Shown: in pieces, positions 24,855 through 32,575 of the stretch
Layout: each line of letters begins with the position of its first letter
How positions within the stretch are numbered: position 1 is the stretch's first letter
Source of the DNA: Massilia frigida
GTDB lineage: Bacteria; Pseudomonadota; Gammaproteobacteria; Burkholderiales; Burkholderiaceae_D
Direction: 5' to 3'
DNA length: 64,000 nucleotides
NCBI RefSeq assembly: GCF_011682175.1
Contig: NZ_WHJG01000006.1
Location: 124,001-188,000, forward strand
Notes under the pieces: model-generated
Databases searched by the model: none
What the model saw: the letters and a program-made list of their open reading frames with translations, nothing else
What the model was told of the DNA's origin: nothing
Made by a program: the position numbers and the translations under genes

Positions 24855-25379
24855 ATGCTTCAAATTACCGATCCACACCGTGTTCTCGTCGAGACTGGCA
24901 TGACGGCATGCTTTGACTCCCATCTTTTTTCCTTTGAACTGGTGCTGGGGGACGACGAAGCAATTGTCAGGTTATCCAGAGGTACCGGCAAGGACCGCAC
25001 TCGTGGGATGGCCGGCGAACACCGCGCGCCTGCAAGCGTTGCCGCCGGTTTCATCGCCAGTGTCAATGCAGTACTTGCGCGGGAGGAAAGAGAACTCGGG
25101 GGAAGGTTCACCACGCAACACTTTGCATGGATTGCCGAAGGCGAACCCGGTAGCGCGCCGCTGCTCGATATTGCGTCGAATGACATGCCCAGGGAGTATT
25201 TGGAAGACATGGTTGCCGATCCAAGGACGCAGCCCGGTTTGGCCGAACGGATGCGTACAGCGTTGTCGCAGGATTCCCATAACCGGGCTTACGCTATTCA
25301 TATGCTGGCGCAGCAATTGGCGCATACCTTGGGGTATGGCCCGATTCGTGCCCCCGCTGTCCGGGTGGCGCCCCGCTGA
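24855..25379 (+). CDS. Hypothetical protein, probable sixth gene of the STM4011-4015 operon
   Basis: A 174-residue soluble protein starting at the ATG preceded by AGGAGTTGCA, 23 bases after the STM4011 stop. An in-frame ATG at 24837 lacks such a site. It has few cysteines (one, in GMTACFDSHLF), no signal peptide and no family that I recognise. Codon choice in the first half is less GC-biased than its neighbours (for example runs of TTT, ATT and CAA), hinting at a different history. A GC-rich hairpin spans its stop codon and probably ends the operon. Confidence 0.6.
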   Translation: MLQITDPHRVLVETGMTACFDSHLFSFELVLGDDEAIVRLSRGTGKDRTRGMAGEHRAPASVAAGFIASVNAVLAREERELGGRFTTQHFAWIAEGEPGSAPLLDIASNDMPREYLEDMVADPRTQPGLAERMRTALSQDSHNRAYAIHMLAQQLAHTLGYGPIRAPAVRVAPR

Positions 25380-25396
25380 CTATCTGGCGGGGCGCC
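25367..25396. terminator. Hairpin spanning the stop codon at the end of the STM operon
   Basis: Perfect 10-bp arms GGCGCCCCGC and GCGGGGCGCC with a 10-base loop. The loop contains the TGA stop of the preceding gene. It lies between two convergent genes. There is no long T-tract (TTGGTTT follows), so it may act as a weak or two-way terminator. Confidence 0.5.
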
Positions 25397-25408
25397 GCTA
25401 GCCTTGGT

Positions 25409-26659
25409 TTACTCGAGTACGGTTGCGGTGCCCTGGCGTACCTGTTGCAGCGCCGGCGCCGGCGCCGGAACGGTGCGCGTCACCAGCCGCGCGCGCCGCT
25501 TGCGCACCCAGATGATCACCCCCGTCACGCTCAGCATGGCCACCATCACGCCCAGGAACGACAGGATGATACGGCCGGTCAGGCCTGCAATCCGCCCGGA
25601 GTGCAGGGGGAACTGGAGTTGCAGGAAGATATCGCCCGCGCTGCCGGTACCGGGTACGCGGTCGGCGATCAGCCTGCCATCCTTGCCGTCGAAATAGAGC
25701 CAGGGGTTGCCCAGGCCGACATCGCCGTGGTCGTTGCCCGGCTCAAAGAAACCGACCCCGTACAGCCCGAACGCCGACGCGTAAAACACCCCGCCCACCG
25801 GCGCTGTCCAGCCGCGTTTGGTCCCTTCGACGCGCGCCAGCGCCGCCACCTCGTTGCGGCTGAGAAGTGCCGGTATCGGTTTGTCCGGCGGATTCATGGT
25901 CCGGCTGGAGAAGGCATCCGGGCTCAGTGTGGAGACGGCGGACACCAGCGGCCGCACCACGGGATCGGTCAGGTTCATCGACACCGAGGTGATTGCCAGC
26001 ACCAGCAGCAACAGCCAGACCCACACCCCGCCGGAGCGGTGCAGGTCGAAGTTGAGCTTGTGCCCGCCGGCTTGCCAGCGGAAGGCGAAGGACTTGCGCC
26101 AACTGCGCCAGTTGGGAAACGACAGGTACAGCGCGATGACGCAATCGAGCACCCAGACCATGGCGACGATACCCATGAACCAGATTCCCAGTTCGATGCC
26201 TTTGACTTCCGGAATATGCATCGAGTAGTGCAGCTTGTAGATGAAGGGCAGCAGGTTCTCGCGCGACAGCGAAATCTCGCCCCACTGGCGTTTGGCCTGC
26301 ACCTTGCCGGTCACCGGATCGACGCCGATCTGGTTGAATCCCAGCTCGTACGGCTTGCCGGTGGCCGGATCGATCTTGCCCTCGACCGACATCTTCGAGG
26401 TGTGTCCCGGCTCGACCTCGGTCAGGACATAGCCGATGCGCAGGCGCGGATCGGCCGCTTCGATGGCGCGCGCCAGTTCGTTGCCGGGAATCTGGCGCTG
26501 GGCTGTCTCGCCGCTGTGGGCGTGAAACAGGTCCGGGTTCAGGGCCGCGTCCAGTTCATGGTCGAACGAGATCAGGGCGCCCGTTGCACCGGAAATGAAC
26601 AGGAAGATCGCTACGCCCAGTCCGAACCAGCGGTGGAGCAAGACCAGTGCAGGGCGCAT
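25409..26659 (-). CDS. PepSY-associated TM helix protein, siderophore-uptake partner
   Basis: A 416-residue inner-membrane protein of the PepSY_TM type. It opens with LLHRWFGLGVAIFLFISGATGALISFDHELDAALNP, typical of the family, here split by reading as TM1. Further helices lie near residues 155-180, 210-230 and 370-395, with HYSMHIP and NFDLHRSGGVW histidines that could bind haem or iron. It starts two bases after the TonB receptor stop, so the two form one operon behind a Fur box. Members of this family are suggested to be ferric-siderophore reductases; that role is inferred, not shown. Confidence 0.85.
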   Translation of the reverse strand: MRPALVLLHRWFGLGVAIFLFISGATGALISFDHELDAALNPDLFHAHSGETAQRQIPGNELARAIEAADPRLRIGYVLTEVEPGHTSKMSVEGKIDPATGKPYELGFNQIGVDPVTGKVQAKRQWGEISLSRENLLPFIYKLHYSMHIPEVKGIELGIWFMGIVAMVWVLDCVIALYLSFPNWRSWRKSFAFRWQAGGHKLNFDLHRSGGVWVWLLLLVLAITSVSMNLTDPVVRPLVSAVSTLSPDAFSSRTMNPPDKPIPALLSRNEVAALARVEGTKRGWTAPVGGVFYASAFGLYGVGFFEPGNDHGDVGLGNPWLYFDGKDGRLIADRVPGTGSAGDIFLQLQFPLHSGRIAGLTGRIILSFLGVMVAMLSVTGVIIWVRKRRARLVTRTVPAPAPALQQVRQGTATVLE

Positions 26660-26660
26660 A

Positions 26661-28808
26661 TCAGTATGTCCAGCTGAGGGTGGCGCTGGCGTTGCGTGGC
26701 GCCGCGTAATAAGCCTGCTTCCAGTACAGCGAGGTCAGGTACTTTTTATCCGTGACGTTGTTCAGGTTCAGGGCCAGCGTCACGTTGCGGTTGATCTCGT
26801 AGCGCGCCATCAGGCCCAGCACGGCGTAGCTATCCTGGCGCGTGACGACGCCTGGCTCCTGCTCGCGCTCGATATCGCTCTGCCAGTTGAGGTTGGCGCC
26901 GACCTTGAGCTGCGGCACGGCTGGCAAGCGGTACGTGGTCGACATGCGCAGCAGGCGGCGCGGCACGTAGGTCTTGGCGGCCTTGCCCTGGCTATCTTCC
27001 ACTTTCAGGCGGGTGAAGCCGGCGCTGGCCATCCAGCCTTTGCTCAATTCGCCCGAGAGTTCCACTTCCGCACCAGTCGATTCGGCATCGATGCCGTGAT
27101 AGTAAGTCTTGGCGCCATTCATGTCGGCCTGTTCGGCGGTATTGTTCTGGCGCGCGCGGAAGATGGCGCCGGAGAAGCTGGCCTTGCCATCGAACAGGTC
27201 GCCCTTGAAGCCGGCCTCGGCGCTGCTGCCCATGATCGGATCGAGCGCGACGCCGTTGATGTCCTGTTCGCTTTGCGGGCTAAAAATCTCGGTGTAGCTG
27301 GTGTACAGGCTGAGCTGGGGCGCCACGTCGTAGACCAGGCCCACGTAGGGCGAGGTCTTGCTGGCCGATTTTTGCTTGCTGCTGCCGTAGGACAGGCCGG
27401 TGGAATCGGCCTTGGTCGCGTTAAAGCCAGCCAGCAGCTTGACCTTGTCGGCCAGCGCGAAGCGTGCCGCCGCGTAGACGGTCTTGCGCACGTCTTCGTA
27501 GGTGCTGCCGTCGAAACGGTCATCGAATTCCGGCTGCGGATAGGCGCCGGTAAAGTCGGTGGCCGCCGTGAGCGGGGTGCCGATGCCGCGGCCGTAGCCG
27601 GACAGGTCGTCCAGGCGCGAGCGCGACCAGCTGGCGCCGAAAGCCAGGTCGTGCTGGCGGCCCGCCAAGGTGAACTGTCCGCTGGCGCCGATGTCGAACA
27701 AGGTCTGGCTGTGATCCGAGCGGTAGGCGGACGGGTAGGAAAACAAGCCGTCGCCTGTTGCTTTGTCCGGCGTGCCGTACACGTAAAACAATTTCGAGCG
27801 GGACGATTCCTTGTTGTGGCTCAGGGTCGACTTGAGCGCCCAGCCCTGGCCCAGTTGATGATTCAGTTCGGCAAAGCTGCCCTTGGTCTTGTTATCCCAA
27901 TGCGACCAGTTGGCCGAGGTGTTGGTGCCGCTCGGGTAGTTGGTCGGGCTGCCGTCTGTGTAGTACAGGGGCAGGGCGCCCCACATGCCGCCGCTGGACT
28001 TGTTGTCTTGCCAGGCGTGACCGATGCTGAGCAGGGTATCGCTGCCCAGTTTGGCTTCGACGATGCCGTAGGCGACATTTTTCCTGGTGGCGTAGCGGTC
28101 CAGGTAGGAATCGCCTTGCTGGCTGACCACCACCACGCGGCCCTTGACGCTGCCGCTGTCGTTGAGCGGGCTCGACATGTCGGCATCGAGCCGGCGCGTG
28201 TCCCACGAGCCGAGGGTCAGGCCGGCGCTGGCCGCCAGGGTGGGGCCGGGACGCTTGCGGATGAAATTGACGGTGGCGGACGGGTTGCCGGTGGACGCGG
28301 CCAGGCCGTTGGCGCCGCGCACGATGTCGACGCGGTCGAACAGGGCGGTGTCGAGCTTGCCCATCATATTGCCGAATACCAGAGGCGTGCCGACCCCGTC
28401 GACCTGGAAATTGATGATGTCGAAGCCGCGCGCGACATAATAGGTGCGGTCGGTTTCGACTTTTTCGACGGTAACGCCGGTGGTGTTGGCGAGCACGTCG
28501 TTGACGTTGTCGAGACGGAAATCGTCCATGCGCGCGCGCGTGACGACCGATACCGACTGCGGGGTTTCGCGCAGGGTCAGGTTGAGTTTGCTCGCGCTAT
28601 CGCTGTCGCGTGCCTGGTAGCCGTTCTGGTCGTTCGCTCCGGTGATTGTAATGACGGGCAAGACGGCTGCATCGGGCGCCGTAACGGGCGCCTCGTCGGC
28701 GGCGCTGGCGGCGCCGGCATGGCCGAGCGCGAGCGACAGGGCGAGAACCAGCGGGCGCAAGCGGGGATGGGAAGACGACGGGACGGACGTGTTGATACGG
28801 CGCGGCAT
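26661..28808 (-). CDS. TonB-dependent siderophore receptor
   Basis: A 715-residue outer-membrane receptor of the FhuA/FpvA/FoxA class. The start at 28808 has AGGAG seven bases upstream; a longer frame to 28883 is rejected. A signal peptide (LRPLVLALSLALGHAGAASA) is followed by the plug domain (RETPQSVSVVTRARMDD, VNDVLANTTGVTVEKVETDRT, DRVDIVRGANGLAASTGNPSATVNFIRKRP) and a 22-strand barrel ending in ATLSWTY with the aromatic terminal residue. No N-terminal signalling (STN) domain is apparent before the plug, so it is probably a plain transporter. A Fur box precedes it. Confidence 0.92.
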   Translation of the reverse strand: MPRRINTSVPSSSHPRLRPLVLALSLALGHAGAASAADEAPVTAPDAAVLPVITITGANDQNGYQARDSDSASKLNLTLRETPQSVSVVTRARMDDFRLDNVNDVLANTTGVTVEKVETDRTYYVARGFDIINFQVDGVGTPLVFGNMMGKLDTALFDRVDIVRGANGLAASTGNPSATVNFIRKRPGPTLAASAGLTLGSWDTRRLDADMSSPLNDSGSVKGRVVVVSQQGDSYLDRYATRKNVAYGIVEAKLGSDTLLSIGHAWQDNKSSGGMWGALPLYYTDGSPTNYPSGTNTSANWSHWDNKTKGSFAELNHQLGQGWALKSTLSHNKESSRSKLFYVYGTPDKATGDGLFSYPSAYRSDHSQTLFDIGASGQFTLAGRQHDLAFGASWSRSRLDDLSGYGRGIGTPLTAATDFTGAYPQPEFDDRFDGSTYEDVRKTVYAAARFALADKVKLLAGFNATKADSTGLSYGSSKQKSASKTSPYVGLVYDVAPQLSLYTSYTEIFSPQSEQDINGVALDPIMGSSAEAGFKGDLFDGKASFSGAIFRARQNNTAEQADMNGAKTYYHGIDAESTGAEVELSGELSKGWMASAGFTRLKVEDSQGKAAKTYVPRRLLRMSTTYRLPAVPQLKVGANLNWQSDIEREQEPGVVTRQDSYAVLGLMARYEINRNVTLALNLNNVTDKKYLTSLYWKQAYYAAPRNASATLSWTY

Positions 28809-28895
28809 GCAAAAACTCCTGGAGTGAGAAAGATCGTCACTGGCTTGGAGACTGCAACCTGGCTTGTCAACGATGGGGTGCACCGTCGTAAAGAC

Positions 28896-28916
28896 AAATG
28901 CGAATGATTCTCATTT
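28896..28916. promoter_or_regulatory. Fur box upstream of the siderophore receptor
   Basis: AAATGCGAATGATTCTCATTT is a 21-base near-palindrome close to the Fur consensus (GATAATGATAATCATTATC family), described here in short form by its arms AAATGCGAAT and ATTCTCATTT. It sits 88 bases upstream of the receptor start and should repress the receptor-PepSY operon when iron is plentiful. Confidence 0.85.
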
Positions 28917-29384
28917 TACCAAAAAGGGCAAGCGGGCGCAAACCTTGGGGGGTAGTGATGGGTGGTGGGCAATAGTGTGTCGACTGCGAGTGGCAGGGTA
29001 TTGAAGCGGAGCATCTGCCCAGGCCCTATTGAAGGGCCATTACCAGATCGTCCCCCCGCGCAGGCGGGAACGCATGCGTTCCCGCCCAAGGCCTGTGCAT
29101 TATCGCGGGCTTCGGAGCGGACTTGGGCCCCCGCCTGCGCGCTACACATTGCCCATATCTTTGCAATGCTCAATAAAATCAAGCACTTACAGCGGCTTTC
29201 AGTGACGCAGCCAGCTTCTACGTGTTTGATTTTTAAGCTGGTTTCAACAATGTGGGCATAGCATAGCGCCTGCGCGGGGGCGACGGCGCCGAAGAAAGCG
29301 CGCATTGTCGATCACGCCTGCTACAGCCCGCCCGCTACCCGCAACGTGGAGCATCGCAGACCGTACGGCCATCTGGGGCGATGG
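28917..29384. other. 468-base intergenic region with REP-like palindromes
   Basis: No credible gene was found here. It contains a 24-bp perfect palindrome (29063-29086) and two inverted copies of the 12-mer CGCGCAGGCGGG / CCCGCCTGCGCG at 29057-29068 and 29130-29141. These look like a REP/BIME-type element. Confidence 0.55.
29057..29141. repeat. REP-like inverted repeat element
   Basis: CGCGCAGGCGGG (29057-29068) faces its complement CCCGCCTGCGCG (29130-29141). The first arm runs into a 24-bp perfect palindrome centred on GCATGC at 29063-29086. The same 12-mer core occurs again near 35192, supporting a dispersed family. Confidence 0.6.
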
Positions 29385-29954
29385 TTAATAGTCGCAGCGG
29401 TAGAAATTCCCCATGATCGGCACCACGCGGCCGGCGCATTCGGCGAAGGGGAACAGCTCGCTGCTGGACCATGCCACGTGCCCCTTGGGCTCGGCAATGC
29501 GGCCGCTCGCATCGTAGATCACATAGGTGGTATCGGTCCCGACCGTGCCCCAGTCATAGGCCAGCACGGGACGCTTGCCGGGCGGGTGGGTTTGCATCTT
29601 TTTATCGAAGGCCTGGCCTTCCGACATCAGGTGCACCACGTTGGAGGCGCGCCCGACAGTGGCTTGCAGCAGTTCCGGCACGGAAAACAGCGCCGCCAGC
29701 ACGACGATATAGGTCGCCATCGAGGCGGCCCGGCGCCAGTGGTGGTGGTGCAGGGCGCGCACCAGTCCGAACACCGAACACAGGCCGCCAAGCAGCGCGA
29801 CCGGGAGGATCAGCATCCCCGCCACGCCCGAAAATGGCACCACCAGCACGAAGGCCAGCAGCGATGCGCTCAGGAGCCAGATGGGCCAACTGAAGTAGGC
29901 GTCGCCGCGGTGTGCGGGCGACGCGTGTTTGCTGCCGTGGGCGATAGTTGCCAT
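29385..29954 (-). CDS. Hypothetical membrane protein
   Basis: A 189-residue protein with three hydrophobic segments in its first 90 residues (WPIWLLSASLLAFVLVVPF, MLILPVALLGGLCSVFGLV, MATYIVVLAALFSVPELL) and a histidine cluster ALHHHHWRR between the second and third. The C-terminal 95 residues look periplasmic or cytoplasmic and end FYRCDY. I use the ATG at 29954; a TTG six codons upstream is also open. No family was recognised and the gene appears to be transcribed alone. Confidence 0.6.
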   Translation of the reverse strand: MATIAHGSKHASPAHRGDAYFSWPIWLLSASLLAFVLVVPFSGVAGMLILPVALLGGLCSVFGLVRALHHHHWRRAASMATYIVVLAALFSVPELLQATVGRASNVVHLMSEGQAFDKKMQTHPPGKRPVLAYDWGTVGTDTTYVIYDASGRIAEPKGHVAWSSSELFPFAECAGRVVPIMGNFYRCDY

Positions 29955-30077
29955 GATCGTAAGCTTTCGCAAGTTGACTGGCTGCGTGTTTTTGTCCTGC
30001 CCGGCCAGTGGCGTGGCCTATATTGTCACTACCTTGCCGTTAGCGCAATTTGTTTTTGCTGTCGTGCGGGCCTTCCT

Positions 30078-31013
30078 CTATACGGGCCGCTCGCGAAAAT
30101 GATAAGGCAAGGCATTGTGAATCCGGGTCGCGGCCACCGCAGCTTGCCCGGCGGCTACACTAATCTGGTTCAATCCCTGGGCTACGTCGCCGATGGCGTA
30201 CACGCCTTGCACGGTGGTGGACTGGTGCTGGTCGACCTTGAGTTCCATGCAGGCCGAGGTCTGTGCGCCGAGGGGAACCGCCAGGTCGGAACGCGCCGTT
30301 TCGCCCAGCATGGGGTAGAGCACGTCGCTGTGGTAGGACTCGCCGTCTTCCGTGTGCATGACCGGCGTCATGCGCTCGCTCATGGTCACGCCCAGCAGCG
30401 GCGAGGTGATGTAGCGGATGCCGGCCTCAAGCAGGCGCTGGCGGTCGGCCGGGTCGACCAGGGCTTCCCGGGTGCGCTCGAACAGCATCACGTCGGCGGA
30501 AAAGGTGCGCATGAACAGCGCATGCCCGACCGGGTTGGTGTCGGAGGTGACCACGGCAATTTTCTGGTCGATCACGTCGAAACCATCGCACACGGGGCAC
30601 AGCCGGACCGCGCCGCAGGCCACGGCATCGAGGAAATTTTCGATGGGCATGCCGGAATCGGCGATGCCGGTCGCCAGCAACACGGTGCGGGCGCGGATTT
30701 CTCCGCCCTCATGCGCGGCCACGAAGCAGCCGTCTTCGCGTACCAGGCGGGTCACTTCGCCCTGGATTACCTCGCCGCCGTAGCGCTGGAGCTGGTGGCG
30801 CAGTTTGTCGAGCAATGCCTGGCCGTGGATGCCGTCCGGGAAGCCGGGATAGTTATGCGTGACCGGAATCCAGCCGAGCCGGCAGTTGCCTTTGTCGACC
30901 AGGATAATATTGCGGCGGAAACGGCGCAGGTAAATGGCCGCCGTCAGCCCGCCGGGGCCGCCGCCAATGATCAGGGTGTCGTGGATGATGGGGGCGGGCG
31001 TGTAGGGGATCAT
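30078..31013 (-). CDS. Thioredoxin-reductase-like FAD-dependent oxidoreductase
   Basis: A 311-residue flavoprotein with the thioredoxin reductase fold. The FAD motif TLIIGGGPGGLTAAIYLRR is intact, as are the mid-protein ATG motif (VLLATGIADSG) and the C-terminal FAD motif VYAIGDVAQGLNQISVAAGQAAVAA. The redox site reads CPVCDG, equivalent to CATCDG in TrxB. The second Rossmann motif, normally GGGDSA, reads TSDTNPVGHA, so NADPH binding by the usual loop is doubtful. It may use another electron donor. It lies between unrelated genes, with the CDF exporter upstream on the same strand. Confidence 0.85.
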   Translation of the reverse strand: MIPYTPAPIIHDTLIIGGGPGGLTAAIYLRRFRRNIILVDKGNCRLGWIPVTHNYPGFPDGIHGQALLDKLRHQLQRYGGEVIQGEVTRLVREDGCFVAAHEGGEIRARTVLLATGIADSGMPIENFLDAVACGAVRLCPVCDGFDVIDQKIAVVTSDTNPVGHALFMRTFSADVMLFERTREALVDPADRQRLLEAGIRYITSPLLGVTMSERMTPVMHTEDGESYHSDVLYPMLGETARSDLAVPLGAQTSACMELKVDQHQSTTVQGVYAIGDVAQGLNQISVAAGQAAVAATRIHNALPYHFRERPV

Positions 31014-31104
31014 GCCGCATTATCCCAACGGCACCTCAGGCGCGGCATCGGTGCGCCTCCCGCTGTCGGGTAAGACGGGGCTTACAGCGCCACGTGACGG
31101 CGAG

Positions 31105-32019
31105 TTAGTCGTGCGACTCGGGTTGCAGGGTCACATGGTCGATGCCGTGGCGGGTCAGCAGCATCTCCTTGACCGTGGCCAGCACCTGCGGCCAGTCGCG
31201 CAGGTTGCCAATGCGCAGATGGCCGATCAGGGCCGGTTGTCCCGGCGACATATCCCACACATGCAAGTCGTGCACCGACAGCACGCCCGGCACGGCGGCC
31301 AGGTCGGCGCCGACTTGCAGGTAATCGATCTGGTGCGGCACACCTTCCATCAGCGCATGGTAGGAGTCGCGCAGGATGCCGACGGTCGACTTCAGGATCA
31401 GCATGGAGACAAAGAGCGACAGCAGCGGGTCGATCGGCATCCAGCCGGTGAAGTAAATCACGGCGCCGGCCGCGATCGCCGCGATCGAGCCCAGGATGTC
31501 GCCCATCACGTGCACCAGCGCGGCACGGGTGTTCATGCTTTCCTGGTCGCGCGAGAGCAGCCAGGCCACCAGCAGATTGATGGCCAGGCCGATGAAGGCG
31601 ACCACGAACACGGTGCCGCCCTGTACCTGCTGCGGCGCGCTGAAACGGTGCACCGCTTCAAACACGATCCAGCCGACCACGGCCAGCATGGCCAGCGCGT
31701 TGACAAAGGCGGCCAGCGCTTCGGCGCGGCCGAAGCCGAACGAGTGGCGCGCCGAGGGCGGACGCTTGGCGATCAGTTGCGCCAGCAGCGCCAGGCCCAG
31801 CGCGGCGGCATCGGTGACCATGTGGCCGGCGTCGGAAATGAGGGCCAGCGAATGGGAGAGGAAGCCGGTCAGCACTTCGATCACGGCAAATGCCAGGGTC
31901 AGGCTCAAGGCCAGGGCCAGCGCACCCTGGCTGCGGCCGACGCTGACGTGGGTATGTTTGGCATCGCCCCTGTGGTGGGCGTGCAGGTGGGCGGAGGAGG
32001 GTGTCGGTTTGGCGTGCAT
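31105..32019 (-). CDS. CDF family cation efflux transporter (ZitB/CzcD-like)
   Basis: A 304-residue cation diffusion facilitator, exporting zinc or a similar divalent metal in exchange for protons. A histidine-rich N-terminus (HLHAHHRGDAKHTH) precedes six TM segments. Metal-site residues are in the HSLALISDAGHMVTDA segment of TM2 and in VHVMGDILGS of TM5, the H/D pairs typical of zinc-type members. A cytoplasmic C-terminal domain follows (HDLHVWDMSPGQPALIGHLRI). No metal-responsive regulator gene is adjacent. Confidence 0.92.
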   Translation of the reverse strand: MHAKPTPSSAHLHAHHRGDAKHTHVSVGRSQGALALALSLTLAFAVIEVLTGFLSHSLALISDAGHMVTDAAALGLALLAQLIAKRPPSARHSFGFGRAEALAAFVNALAMLAVVGWIVFEAVHRFSAPQQVQGGTVFVVAFIGLAINLLVAWLLSRDQESMNTRAALVHVMGDILGSIAAIAAGAVIYFTGWMPIDPLLSLFVSMLILKSTVGILRDSYHALMEGVPHQIDYLQVGADLAAVPGVLSVHDLHVWDMSPGQPALIGHLRIGNLRDWPQVLATVKEMLLTRHGIDHVTLQPESHD

Positions 32020-32108
32020 GGGCAGGAGTGTAATAGAAAAAAGCGTCCGATTTCCCTGCCGCCAGCCGGGGTACTTCCTGGCGCCTGAACATCGTGTTTA
32101 AAAAGCGC

Positions 32109-32137
32109 TTGTCATCCCGGGGATGGCTCTCTATAAT
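32109..32137 (+). promoter_or_regulatory. Sigma-70 promoter of the tRNA-Val pair
   Basis: TTGTCA at 32109-32114, a 17-base spacer and TATAAT at 32132-32137, ending ten bases before the first tRNA. This is close to the consensus and would give strong, stable-RNA-type transcription. Confidence 0.85.
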
Positions 32138-32147
32138 GCTGGTCTTC

Positions 32148-32224
32148 GGGCGGTTAGTTCAGCTGGTTAGAATACTTGGTCGACATCCAAGGGGTCGGGG
32201 ATTCGAATTCCTCACCGCCCACCA
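32148..32224 (+). tRNA. tRNA-Val (anticodon GAC), copy 1
   Basis: A 77-base cloverleaf. The acceptor GGGCGGT pairs perfectly with ACCGCCC, then A73 and an encoded CCA. The D arm is GTTC/GAAT, the T loop TTCGAAT. The anticodon stem is CTTGG/CCAAG with loop TCGACAT, giving GAC for valine. Position 33, nearly always U, is C here in this fold. Confidence 0.9.
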
Positions 32225-32291
32225 GTTTTTGCAGTACAAGGTAGTAAATGCAGTAAGGCAGAGTTGTTCCAGCAACGCTCATGCTATATCA

Positions 32292-32368
32292 GGGCGGTTA
32301 GTTCAGCTGGTTAGAATACTTGGTCGACATCCAAGGGGTCGGGGATTCGAATTCCTCACCGCCCACCA
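32292..32368 (+). tRNA. tRNA-Val (anticodon GAC), copy 2
   Basis: Identical over all 77 bases to the copy 144 bases upstream, including the encoded CCA and the C33 loop. A shared motif AGTTGTTCCAGC(A/G)ACGCT lies downstream of each copy, showing that the unit was duplicated with flanking DNA. Both are probably cut from one transcript. Confidence 0.9.
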
Positions 32369-32483
32369 GAACATGCAGTACTGAGTAAGAGAGAGAAAGG
32401 CACCATGGTTATGACACCGCGAACTACGACGGAGTTGTTCCAGCGACGCTAGTCGAGGTGTTTTCTTTTGCTTATTCAAAATG

Positions 32484-32512
32484 AAAAAACGCGGCTAGTC
32501 CGCGTTTTTTTT
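32484..32512 (+). terminator. Intrinsic terminator after the tRNA-Val genes
   Basis: A6-CGCGG, loop CTAGT, CCGCG-T8. It lies 115 bases after the second tRNA and 64 bases before thrS, separating the two units. Confidence 0.85.
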
Positions 32513-32575
32513 CGTCCGCGTTTTTGTTTGCACTTTTGTTTGTACTTAAATAGCAGTTTCGTTCAGGAGAACAGC

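Noticed and set aside
26595-28907. Plus-strand frame opposite the siderophore receptor
   Set aside because: Antisense shadow; the minus-strand receptor has start, signal peptide, plug, barrel and Fur box.
28936-29345. Short frames on both strands between the Fur box and the 29385 gene
   Set aside because: No ribosome sites and repeats/palindromes in the middle; no domain.
32094-32384. 96-codon plus-strand frame across the tRNA pair
   Set aside because: It is simply a reading of the two tRNA genes and their flanks.
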